NCBI GenBank assembly: GCA_965222205.1
Contig: OZ244932.1
Location: 620,001 to 684,000, forward strand
Origin: RHLJ01 sp965222205
GTDB taxonomy: Bacteria; Bacteroidota; Rhodothermia; Balneolales; Balneolaceae
Direction: 5' to 3'
Length of the DNA: 64,000 nucleotides
This document shows, piece by piece, positions 54,875 to 63,068 of the stretch (positions within the stretch are counted from its first letter, which is position 1; each line of letters begins with the position of its first letter). The notes beneath the pieces were generated by a model. The model saw only the letters and a list, made by a program, of their open reading frames with translations. It was not told the origin of the DNA and did not search any database. The position numbers and the translations under genes are program-made.

Positions 54875-55567
54875 ATGGATATGATAGCAAACAAACCCAT
54901 TGGCGAAATTGTAGCCGAAGATTATAGAACCGCATTTGTATTTAAAAATTTTGGAATCGAATACTGTTGCGGTGGTAAAAAAACGCTGGCAAAAGCCTGT
55001 GCATCCAAAAATATTGAAATGGATGAAATCCTTCGGGAAATAGAATCCGTAACACAGCATCAGGCTCAAGAGAACAAGTATAATGAGTGGTCGTCTGGTT
55101 TCTTAATTGACTATATCGTGAATAATCACCACAAATATGTGCAGGAAAAGTTGCCGTTTCTACTCTTTTTATCTGATAAAGTGGCGAGAGTACATGGGGC
55201 AGAGCGTCCGGAATTGGTTGCCATGAATACATTGGTTCAAGAGCTAAACTCTGAATTACTTGCGCATTTAGAAAAAGAAGAAGAGCATACATTCCCGCTT
55301 ATCAAAAAGTTAGAAGCCGAAGAAGTTTCGCCGGAAACGGAGGAGTTTTTGATTGCAGAACTGGAAGATGAACACGAAGCCGCCGGATCCATTTTGGAGC
55401 AATTAAGTGAGTTAAGTAACGAGTATCAGTTTCCGCAAGGAGCATGTTCATCATATCAGATTTATTTCAAAACTTTGCAGGAATTTCAAGACGATCTGCA
55501 TAAACATGTTCATCTCGAAAACAATGTATTATTTGCTAAAGTAGAGGGTATGTTACAGGCAGTGTAA
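54875..55567 (+). CDS. ric: Iron-sulfur cluster repair di-iron protein
   Basis: A 230-residue cytosolic protein (Ric/ScdA/YtfE/DnrN). The N-terminal ScdA domain has YCCGGKKTLAKAC. The hemerythrin-like domain has the di-iron His/Glu set: NNHHKYVQEKLP, LAHLEKEEEHTF, DEHEAAGSIL and HKHVHLENNVLF. Ric proteins repair iron-sulfur clusters damaged by NO and are NsrR targets elsewhere. Co-transcription with nos genes ties NO protection to N2O reduction. Confidence 0.94.
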   Translation: MDMIANKPIGEIVAEDYRTAFVFKNFGIEYCCGGKKTLAKACASKNIEMDEILREIESVTQHQAQENKYNEWSSGFLIDYIVNNHHKYVQEKLPFLLFLSDKVARVHGAERPELVAMNTLVQELNSELLAHLEKEEEHTFPLIKKLEAEEVSPETEEFLIAELEDEHEAAGSILEQLSELSNEYQFPQGACSSYQIYFKTLQEFQDDLHKHVHLENNVLFAKVEGMLQAV

Positions 55568-55583
55568 GTCTTGTTTTAGATTG

Positions 55584-56804
55584 ATGAGAATGAGTTTGCA
55601 TACCGATCGCTGGCTTTGGCGCAGCGCAATTGCCTTTTTTACGATTGCTGGCCTAACCGGAGTATTTTTCAGAATGGGGGTGTTAGGCAGCGACACATTC
55701 GGGTTAAGTTTGCAGAATATCCGGCATGCTCACTCTCATCTCATGTTTTTCGGTTGGGCAGGATTTCTCCCGTTTCTGATAGCCATGCAAACAGAGGTAT
55801 CAGATTTACCCGAAAAAGAAGTAAGTTTGCAGAAGTATGCTCTTTGGGCCATTATCATACTTTCACCAATTACTTATTTTTTCTTTTTGCTGTGGGGATA
55901 CCATCCCGTAGCCATTGGTGATGCACAACTTCCGCTAGCTGCTATCTTTTCTTCTTTTGTGATGATTGCATGGTATGTTTTTGCATACGGATTCTGGAGC
56001 TCTAAGTTTGAAAAACCGAATGCATATCTACCATGGTTTTCCGTGGCCTTGTTGATGCTTTTAGTGAGTTCTTTGGGGGCTTGGGGAGTTGGACTGCTTC
56101 AGTTTTTTGGTGTTCAAAACGCCCTTTTATCAAAAGCAATGACCCATTTTTTCCTGGGCTCTTTTACCGAAGGATGGGTTGTGTTGATAGTAGTGGGAAT
56201 GATCGTACAATCACTGAAACTACAATCACGGAATTTTCATTTTTCCCTAAGTACTATTCGAATTATGATTGCTTTCGGTGCTCCGCTTACTTTTGCTTAT
56301 GGTATACCTGGCTCTTTACTCACAACGGAATTGTTATGGTCGGCACGCGCAGGTGGCATAATATCTTCAATCGCACTTTTGGTATTTACGCTGGGTGCTT
56401 TTACTGGTTTGGGAAGAAAAAAGTCCATCTGGGTTTTACCATTATTGCTGTTAGGTGTAAAGGGGTTAATCCAGTTATTAATCTCAGTTTTCCCTAATGA
56501 ACTTTGGTTAACTGACCACAATCTTAGAATTCTGTACTTACATATTCTGTTACTTGGAGCATTCACCATTGCAGGCTTTGGATGGATTCATGTCCATTTT
56601 CAAGCATCAAGAATGTCATTCAATTTGATGGCTTATTCTTGTTTGGTCGTCTTAACAACACTCGTTCTGCCTACAAATCTATTCCCGGGAGTTATGAAAG
56701 GAATCTGGATATTTTATGTAGCAGCAATTGCAGCCTTCCTGCCTGTAATTGCGGCAATCTATCAACTAGTGCTTTTGTTTGCGAAATCTGATCAACAGCA
56801 TTAA
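55584..56804 (+). CDS. Multi-pass membrane protein at end of nos/ric operon
   Basis: About 406 residues with about twelve hydrophobic segments. It has NIRHAHSHLMFFGWAGFLPF near 47-66 and later LYLHILLLGAFTIAGFGWIH, with several membrane His, which recalls haem-copper-oxidase-subunit-I-like or NnrS-like proteins of NO metabolism. ATG 55584 or 55590 are both possible (TTG 55581 less so). It lies 16 bases after ric and is the last gene before a hairpin. The NO link is inferred from position. Confidence 0.7.
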   Translation: MRMSLHTDRWLWRSAIAFFTIAGLTGVFFRMGVLGSDTFGLSLQNIRHAHSHLMFFGWAGFLPFLIAMQTEVSDLPEKEVSLQKYALWAIIILSPITYFFFLLWGYHPVAIGDAQLPLAAIFSSFVMIAWYVFAYGFWSSKFEKPNAYLPWFSVALLMLLVSSLGAWGVGLLQFFGVQNALLSKAMTHFFLGSFTEGWVVLIVVGMIVQSLKLQSRNFHFSLSTIRIMIAFGAPLTFAYGIPGSLLTTELLWSARAGGIISSIALLVFTLGAFTGLGRKKSIWVLPLLLLGVKGLIQLLISVFPNELWLTDHNLRILYLHILLLGAFTIAGFGWIHVHFQASRMSFNLMAYSCLVVLTTLVLPTNLFPGVMKGIWIFYVAAIAAFLPVIAAIYQLVLLFAKSDQQH

Positions 56805-56810
56805 GTATCA

Positions 56811-56827
56811 GATATGAATCTCATATC
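56811..56827. terminator. Small palindrome at convergent gene ends
   Basis: GATATGA, ATC, TCATATC. A perfect 7-bp stem between the nos operon end and the stop of the minus-strand gene. It has no T-run, so it is only a possible terminator. Confidence 0.35.
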
Positions 56828-57938
56828 ACGTCATATCCAAGGCGGAAACGAAAACAGGTTTTTGAAGAAGCTCCTTTTGTTCGTTTTCTTTCAAGTTGAT
56901 AAACCGTTGCATTACTTCGGCTGTGACTTCTCCATTTAAGCGATAAAGGAATCCGAGCTGTCCTGATTGTTTTAATTCCGATGTAAGAGTTGATTCCAGA
57001 TCTCCCCAGAACATTCCAAGGTTAATTTGCGAGTAGGCACAACAGTGTTCCATCAATTCCAGAACAAGGTTGGTGTTTCCCCAGGCATAATCGAAAGCAA
57101 GAAAAACGAGATTTTTCGGATTAAACAAGCGGTTAGTGAATGGGAGATAGGGCAGTACCTTTTGCATTAAGAATCCACTGAAACCTGGTACTTCTACAAT
57201 TTCCCAGTTCACTGGTTTACACCGGATTCCTGCAGTAATTTCACCTTTGCTCTTGAGAACCAAATAGGTGCCGTTTTCGAAAAGGCGGTCTTCAAAGTAA
57301 TAAGAGTGGGTCTTGTAAAAAGAATGTAACCGGTCAGCAACCTTTTGTTCATCTTCTTTTGCAATTGTACTCACTCTGTTTGAAGTCTTTGGTGAAAAAC
57401 GACTGAATAAAACTGTAGATATTTTTCGGGTTGGATAAAACCCCAAGTTGATGCAGAGCTCTTTTGAGTTGTAGTTTTCAGACTCAACGAAAGCATAAAA
57501 AGAGGCTTTACTTCCCTCATCATACACCGGTTGTTCAAAGTGATTGGTTATTTGATCTCCAATCATTTTTTTAAGGTGATTACCCGCCCGGCTTTTTTTG
57601 TGCTTTCGCCCGGCAGCTCGTTTTTTTTCATTCTTCCGAAACGGATTATTTACTGAAAGGTAGCGTACATAGAGGCTTTTCAACCCATCACCAAGCCCTG
57701 AAGTTTCTCTGGTAACAACTCCGGTTGTTCCTATTACCCGGTCTCGCTTTACAATTTGAATGAATTCTAAATTTTGTTGAGAGTTCATTCCTTCGGCTAT
57801 ATTCATCTGGCGGTATCTTACTTTACCTTTTGTGCCAAACACAGTTTGTTTAAGAAGTGAAATAATCTCCGGAGAAGTACCCGGCTGGGTGACCACACTA
57901 AAATCATTTATATGTTTATCTGTACTCACTTTTTTCAT
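56826..57938 (-). CDS. GNAT-like protein, unknown function
   Basis: A 370-residue cytosolic protein without signal or membrane segments. The first half resembles a GNAT fold (FIQIVKRDRVIGTTGVVTRE, SLYVRYLSVNNPFRKN, a basic RAAGRKHKKSRAGNHLKKM loop in the acetyl-CoA position, then FYAFVESENYNSKELCINLG with FYPTR). The second half (about 200-360) may be another such domain (NGTYLVLKSKGEITAGIRC). I cannot name a substrate. It is divergent from the Reg_prop kinase, with 90 bases between them. Confidence 0.6.
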   Translation of the reverse strand: MKKVSTDKHINDFSVVTQPGTSPEIISLLKQTVFGTKGKVRYRQMNIAEGMNSQQNLEFIQIVKRDRVIGTTGVVTRETSGLGDGLKSLYVRYLSVNNPFRKNEKKRAAGRKHKKSRAGNHLKKMIGDQITNHFEQPVYDEGSKASFYAFVESENYNSKELCINLGFYPTRKISTVLFSRFSPKTSNRVSTIAKEDEQKVADRLHSFYKTHSYYFEDRLFENGTYLVLKSKGEITAGIRCKPVNWEIVEVPGFSGFLMQKVLPYLPFTNRLFNPKNLVFLAFDYAWGNTNLVLELMEHCCAYSQINLGMFWGDLESTLTSELKQSGQLGFLYRLNGEVTAEVMQRFINLKENEQKELLQKPVFVSALDMT

Positions 57939-58028
57939 TCAGCATACATAGAGGAAGAAAATCAGATTTAATATAAAGCTTAACTCCGATTCCTACTATT
58001 CTCAGAGATTTTCCGTTACATTTCCATC

Positions 58029-60902
58029 ATGAAGAAATTATTAGTGTTTTTAGTAATTAGCTACGCGGGCTTCCTCTCTGATGTAAATGCCCAGACTTAT
58101 CCATTCAGAACCTATTCTATCCAGGATGGGTTAAGTGAGTCGGTTGTTAATGATTTGATACAGGATGATGAGGGGTATATTTGGTTTGCCACAGGATATG
58201 GACTGAATCGCTTTGACGGGATTAATTTCGAGAATTTTTTTGAAGAAAGCGGGCTTAATCATAGTAAAGTATTATCTATTCATCAATCAAGAGATGGAAA
58301 AATATGGATTGGAACAGGCAAGGGAGTGAATTATATGGAAGGGGATAGTATTTATATACCGTCTTCTCTGGCAGCTCTCGGGAACAGCGAGGTGATAAGT
58401 ATTTTCGAGGATAAAGAAGGGCATCTTTGGTTTGGAACAGACGGAGACGGTGTGTGGCATTACATAAATGAGGAAGAACTCGTTTTGTACTCAACTTCAC
58501 AGGGGCTTTTAAGCAATCAGGTAAGGGGGATTGCAGAATCGGAAAACGGAGACCTTTGGTTTGCAACCAGAGGGGGACTTACGAGTTTATCCAATGGAAA
58601 CCTTAGAACATATACCATGCAGGATGGTTTGCCCGAAAACAGATTGAGAGATATTCAGATTGATAAAGAAGGTATTATTTGGATCGCTACAAGAAACGGG
58701 CTTTCCAGGTTTGACGGGATAAATTTTGAAAATTTTGGAAGAGAATATGGGATCAATGATCCCAGAATACAAACTATATCTATTGCATCAGACGGATCAA
58801 TTTGGGTAGGAACAGAAGGAGGAGTAGCGCATCTTATTGATGGTAAATTTAAAAACTACACGGTAGATCAGGGGCTTTCAAACAATATTGTAAACTCATC
58901 AATTATAGATGTGGAAGAAAATGTATGGTTTGGCACTTTTGGAGGAGGAGCAAGTCTTTTTCTTGGGGATTATTTCGAGAACTTTAATACCGAATCCGGG
59001 CTTTCTAATGATTTAGTGACATCTATCGCGGAAGATGGAGATGGACAGCTTTGGATCGCAACCTATGGGGGAGGCATGATGGCAATGAAGGGAACCGGGT
59101 TCGACTACCTGAATACCTCTGATGGTTTGCCGGATGACAGAATCTACCATATCAGTAAAGACTCAAAAGATCGGTTGTGGGTAGGGATGAGAGACGGATT
59201 AGCCTATATCAAAGATGGGAAAATACGAACATTTGATAGCGACGAATTTCCATTCCGGAAAATAAGATATGTTATGGAAGCCAGTAATGGTGATTTTTGG
59301 ATAAGCACAGAAGATGAAGGGCTTTTACGTTTTTTTGAATCCGGCTACGAACAATTCACTCAAGATCAGGGGCTGGCAAGTAATAGCACTCGTAGAAGCG
59401 TAGAAGATGATGAGGGTAATATCTGGGTGGCAACTTATGGCGGAGTATCCAAAATAGCAGGGGAAGAGATTACCAATTATTCTCTTCAGGAAGGCGTTCC
59501 AAACAACGGAGTCATGTCTATTATGAAAGATCAGAGCGGAACGATATGGATTTCAACATTTGGGGGGATTGCCTGGTTTGATGGGTTCCGATTCGTGGAT
59601 ATTACCGATGAAAATGGATTACCCGGGCGCGTGTGCTATTTTATTTCTCAGGACAGGAATGGTTATTTGTGGATTGGCACGAATGCCGGTGTTGCCCGCT
59701 TGGATATACAGCTGTTTTACAGCGATGATCCTGATGAAAAGGAACGTGCTATCCAGATATTGACCAGAGAACAAGGGCTCGTTTCTGACGAAACAAACCT
59801 TGGGGCCGTTTATGAGGATACGGAAGGGCATTTTTGGTTTGGTACGGTTGAGGGTGTAAGTCATTTTAATCCTGAAGTATATTTTGGAAATCAGGTTCCC
59901 CCAAGAGTACACATTTTAGATTTCATAGCTTCAGGAAATCATTACTATGAAAGTGGGTTCAAGCTTTCTCATAATGAGAATTTCGTTGAGATTATATTTG
60001 CAGGATTAAATTTTACCGCACCCAACCAGGTAATTTATGAATACCGAATGAATGGGGGTATTGATCTGGGAAGACAAAGAACAACCTCAAGAAGTGCCAG
60101 GTATCCATCTTTACCTCCAGGCGATTATACATTCAGAGTTCAGGCTCGTAATTCTAATGGAATATGGAGTGAAGAAACCGCCGAAATCAGCTTTACAGTA
60201 AACCCGCCTTTCTGGATGAACTGGTGGTTTCTCGCAGTTATTGCACTCGCTGTATTTGGGGTGATTTACTTATTCTATCGAAACTATAAAATTTCTAAAA
60301 TGGTAGATATCGAGCGTATGAGAGTTCGGATCGCCAGCGACTTACACGACGATGTAGGAGCTAGTTTAACAGAAATTGCCCTACAGTCAGACTTTCTTCA
60401 AGCGAGCCATGCCGAACCGGAATTCAAGAAATCTCTGAATCAAATTGGTAAGCAGTGCCGACATGTGGTTACAAGCCTGGATGACATCGTATGGTCTATC
60501 GATGCCAGAAACGATACTTTAGGGGATTTAACCGATAGAATGCAGGATTATATCATAAATGTGCTTGAACCAAAGAATTTTAAGGTGACCTATGATTTCG
60601 AGGAACTTAAAATGGAAAACAAGCTTCCGGTTCCTGTAAAAGAGAATCTCTACCTGATTTTTAAGGAAGCGGTGAACAATATCGCGAAGTATTCCAATGG
60701 AAATGAAGTACTGGTTAGTATGGAGACAAATAATGGAGAGTATGAGTTTAAAATTTACGATAATGGAGATACAGGAAGAGGAACTAAAAAAACCGGACAT
60801 GGCTTACGTAACATGGAAATGCGAGCTAAAAGAATAGGTGGAATGTTCAACTTTGAAGACGAAAACGGATTTACGGTTAGTTTGAAAGGCAAACTGAATT
60901 AA
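58029..60902 (+). CDS. Reg_prop sensor histidine kinase
   Basis: A 957-residue membrane kinase. After a signal peptide (1-21) come about a dozen or more two-component propeller repeats (Reg_prop; for example DDEGYIWFATGYGLNRFDG, GTIWISTFGGIAWFDG) to about residue 610, and a Y_Y_Y domain (about 640-720, PPGDYTFRVQARNSNG). One membrane helix follows (about 727-750), then HisKA_3 (SDLHDDVGASLTEIALQ, His near 771) and HATPase (FKEAVNNIAKYSNG, YDNGDTGRG, GHGLRNMEMRAKRIGG). The propellers are periplasmic sensors in this family. The NarL-type regulator follows 15 bases on. Confidence 0.94.
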   Translation: MKKLLVFLVISYAGFLSDVNAQTYPFRTYSIQDGLSESVVNDLIQDDEGYIWFATGYGLNRFDGINFENFFEESGLNHSKVLSIHQSRDGKIWIGTGKGVNYMEGDSIYIPSSLAALGNSEVISIFEDKEGHLWFGTDGDGVWHYINEEELVLYSTSQGLLSNQVRGIAESENGDLWFATRGGLTSLSNGNLRTYTMQDGLPENRLRDIQIDKEGIIWIATRNGLSRFDGINFENFGREYGINDPRIQTISIASDGSIWVGTEGGVAHLIDGKFKNYTVDQGLSNNIVNSSIIDVEENVWFGTFGGGASLFLGDYFENFNTESGLSNDLVTSIAEDGDGQLWIATYGGGMMAMKGTGFDYLNTSDGLPDDRIYHISKDSKDRLWVGMRDGLAYIKDGKIRTFDSDEFPFRKIRYVMEASNGDFWISTEDEGLLRFFESGYEQFTQDQGLASNSTRRSVEDDEGNIWVATYGGVSKIAGEEITNYSLQEGVPNNGVMSIMKDQSGTIWISTFGGIAWFDGFRFVDITDENGLPGRVCYFISQDRNGYLWIGTNAGVARLDIQLFYSDDPDEKERAIQILTREQGLVSDETNLGAVYEDTEGHFWFGTVEGVSHFNPEVYFGNQVPPRVHILDFIASGNHYYESGFKLSHNENFVEIIFAGLNFTAPNQVIYEYRMNGGIDLGRQRTTSRSARYPSLPPGDYTFRVQARNSNGIWSEETAEISFTVNPPFWMNWWFLAVIALAVFGVIYLFYRNYKISKMVDIERMRVRIASDLHDDVGASLTEIALQSDFLQASHAEPEFKKSLNQIGKQCRHVVTSLDDIVWSIDARNDTLGDLTDRMQDYIINVLEPKNFKVTYDFEELKMENKLPVPVKENLYLIFKEAVNNIAKYSNGNEVLVSMETNNGEYEFKIYDNGDTGRGTKKTGHGLRNMEMRAKRIGGMFNFEDENGFTVSLKGKLN

Positions 60903-60917
60903 TAAGCGGAGAACAAA

Positions 60918-61550
60918 ATGGCAGTAATTGGGATTGTAGAAGACAACAAAAAAATAAGAGACTTAATACAACGCTATTTGGATATGCAGGAAGGAATGGA
61001 TTGTCCTGTAGCCACGGATACTGTTGAGGAAATGCTTGAGTTCCTGGAAGATCATCAGAACCCGGAGGTACTTTTGATGGACATTCAGCTTCCTGGTATG
61101 TCTGGTATCAAAGGGATGGAAATTATTAAATCCAAATATCCGGAAATCGACATTATCATGCTTACGGTATACCACGATTCACATAAGATTTTCGATTCTC
61201 TGAAAGCCGGGGCCTCTGGGTACCTGTTAAAACACACCTCACTTCCTGAAATAAAGGAATCTATTGAAATGCTGTTAAAAGGAGGCGCTCCTATGTCTCC
61301 GCAAATAGCACGCAAAGTAATTACACATTTTAATGACCAGGCTCCCAAAAAGAATGAAGACAGTATGCTGACCAACCGAGAGCAGGATATTGTGAATGGA
61401 CTTGTTGATGGATTGAGCTACAAAATGATCGCAGACCGATTCGATATTTCTATAGATACAGTTCGTGCGCACATCAGAAATATCTACAAGAAATTACATG
61501 TGAATTCTAAAGCAGAAGTAATAGCTAAATCTCTTAGAGGAGAGATTTGA
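60918..61550 (+). CDS. NarL/LuxR-type response regulator
   Basis: A 210-residue regulator: receiver (about 3-120) with E8-D9, D55 in LLMDIQLPGMSG and Lys in YLLKHTSLPE; LuxR HTH (about 148-208) with LTNREQDIVNGLVDGLSYKM and FDISIDTVRAHIRNIYKKL. AAGCGGAG (60903-60910) precedes the start. It is the partner of the Reg_prop kinase upstream. Targets are unknown; the repetitive lipoprotein gene next door is one candidate. Confidence 0.94.
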   Translation: MAVIGIVEDNKKIRDLIQRYLDMQEGMDCPVATDTVEEMLEFLEDHQNPEVLLMDIQLPGMSGIKGMEIIKSKYPEIDIIMLTVYHDSHKIFDSLKAGASGYLLKHTSLPEIKESIEMLLKGGAPMSPQIARKVITHFNDQAPKKNEDSMLTNREQDIVNGLVDGLSYKMIADRFDISIDTVRAHIRNIYKKLHVNSKAEVIAKSLRGEI

Positions 61551-61640
61551 CATGATTCTAACATTAACATGTTATATATAATGTGAGCGTATTAGTTGAT
61601 GTTTAAGATGTAACCTTAAATAATGTTCTCAGGAGCAATT

Positions 61641-63050
61641 ATGAAAGCCTCAAAAAATATTCTTAGCCTTACCATCGCATCCTTATCATTATTCTTGTCC
61701 GGATGCTATACTCAACTTCAAACTACCGACGGATTTACCCGGACCAGCCCAAATACTTCGAGTACATATTATTCCTGGGGTGATGATAGCGAGAACGCTG
61801 AGGCAGGATATAATTGGAGCGAAGAAGAACAAACTGCAAAACCTTATACGGCTGCTGCTACTGAACCAGTTTACGAAGATGAATATTACGAAGAAGAACC
61901 TGTCTATTCAGATGAAATGGTAGAATCTGAATTATATTATAAAGATTATGAAACTGAGGGATGGTACAAAGATAATTATGCAGACAGACTATACTGGGAA
62001 GGTTACGAAGATGGCTATGAAGAAGGTTATTGGGATGGAAGATTTGATTATTCAAGGTCTGGCTATGGGTATCATCACCGACCGTACTACTCTAGAATCG
62101 GATGGGGTTTTCGCTTTGGAAGAGTAGGTTGGTACAGCAATTGGTACGGATATAATTCTTATTACGCCTGGGGTGGATACAGATACCCTCATTATTGGGA
62201 TTATTACGATCATTATTACGGATGGGGAGGATGGAATTACTACCACCCAACGGTAATTGTATACAACGATTATCACAGAAATAACCGAAGTAATACAAGA
62301 CCAAGAAGTACAGGTATTTATAGCAAAGGAAATGGCACCAGTGCGATAACTGGAACAAGAACCCGCTCAGGAAGTGGAAACTCAGGGAATTCTGCAATAA
62401 CCCGAACAGGGAGAAATGGTGGTTCCGCTATTACTAAAAGATCTAACACCGGAAATTCAACAGGTTCCCGATATACCGGCAGAACAGGAGGAACAAATAC
62501 AGGCAGATCAACTGGGAATACCGTACGAAGAACCAGAACTGGTACAAATAATGGGTCAGGAACTGTAAGAACTACCGGAAGAACCCGAACATCAGGAAAC
62601 AACGGATCAACGGTGGGTAGAACCAGGACAAATACAAGAGGTTCCGGGACAGTTAGAAGTACAGGCAGATCTAATACGAACAGATCAGGTGTAGTTCGAA
62701 GTACCCGTGGAAGAAGTAGTAATTCATCTGGAGTAACCCGAGGAAGATCTTCTGTTCGAACTAATAACTCAGGCAGAAGTGCAATTGGAAACCGTGGAAC
62801 AACTATTAGAGTCCCTAGAAGTACTTCCGGGAATTCTAACACACGAGTAGGTACACACTCAACTAAATCCGGTTCAAGAAGCACTACTGTAAGAAGAAGC
62901 TCTTCAAATAGAGGTTCTTCGTCGCGTGCAGTTCGTAGTGGCAGTTCCTCAAGGTCTTCTACGAAATCAGTGAAAAGCAGATCATCATCAAGATCATCTT
63001 CAGGTACGCGATCCTCTGGTAGCAAGTCCAAGCGAAGCAAGAAAAACTAA
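61641..63050 (+). CDS. Lipoprotein with Tyr/Trp-rich core and Arg/Ser/Gly/Thr repeats
   Basis: A 469-residue lipoprotein from ATG 61641 (AGGAG at 61631-61635); lipobox LSGC. Residues ~55-110 are acidic (YEDEYYEEEPVYSDEM). Residues ~120-215 are Tyr/Trp/Gly-rich (YEDGYEEGYWDGRFDYS, YGWGGWNYYHP). Residues ~220-469 are low-complexity, strongly basic, with recurring GRTRT, SGTVR-TGR and RSS units. The charge split suggests a cell-surface or envelope-binding protein. Related Bacteroidota proteins are sometimes misnamed prolyl-tRNA synthetase. No enzyme motif exists. Confidence 0.75.
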   Translation: MKASKNILSLTIASLSLFLSGCYTQLQTTDGFTRTSPNTSSTYYSWGDDSENAEAGYNWSEEEQTAKPYTAAATEPVYEDEYYEEEPVYSDEMVESELYYKDYETEGWYKDNYADRLYWEGYEDGYEEGYWDGRFDYSRSGYGYHHRPYYSRIGWGFRFGRVGWYSNWYGYNSYYAWGGYRYPHYWDYYDHYYGWGGWNYYHPTVIVYNDYHRNNRSNTRPRSTGIYSKGNGTSAITGTRTRSGSGNSGNSAITRTGRNGGSAITKRSNTGNSTGSRYTGRTGGTNTGRSTGNTVRRTRTGTNNGSGTVRTTGRTRTSGNNGSTVGRTRTNTRGSGTVRSTGRSNTNRSGVVRSTRGRSSNSSGVTRGRSSVRTNNSGRSAIGNRGTTIRVPRSTSGNSNTRVGTHSTKSGSRSTTVRRSSSNRGSSSRAVRSGSSSRSSTKSVKSRSSSRSSSGTRSSGSKSKRSKKN

Positions 63051-63068
63051 ATATAACCACATTCTGAA

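Noticed and set aside
60918..61550. NarL-type regulator as controller of the nos operon
   Set aside because: NarL proteins regulate denitrification elsewhere, but the adjacent Reg_prop kinase defines its partner, and no NarL-type site was identified before nosZ.
62318..63040. Long minus-strand open frame (240 codons), Val/Leu/Pro/Glu-rich
   Set aside because: It is the exact reverse of the Arg/Ser/Thr repeat region. The skewed composition explains the lack of stops, and there is no start context or domain.
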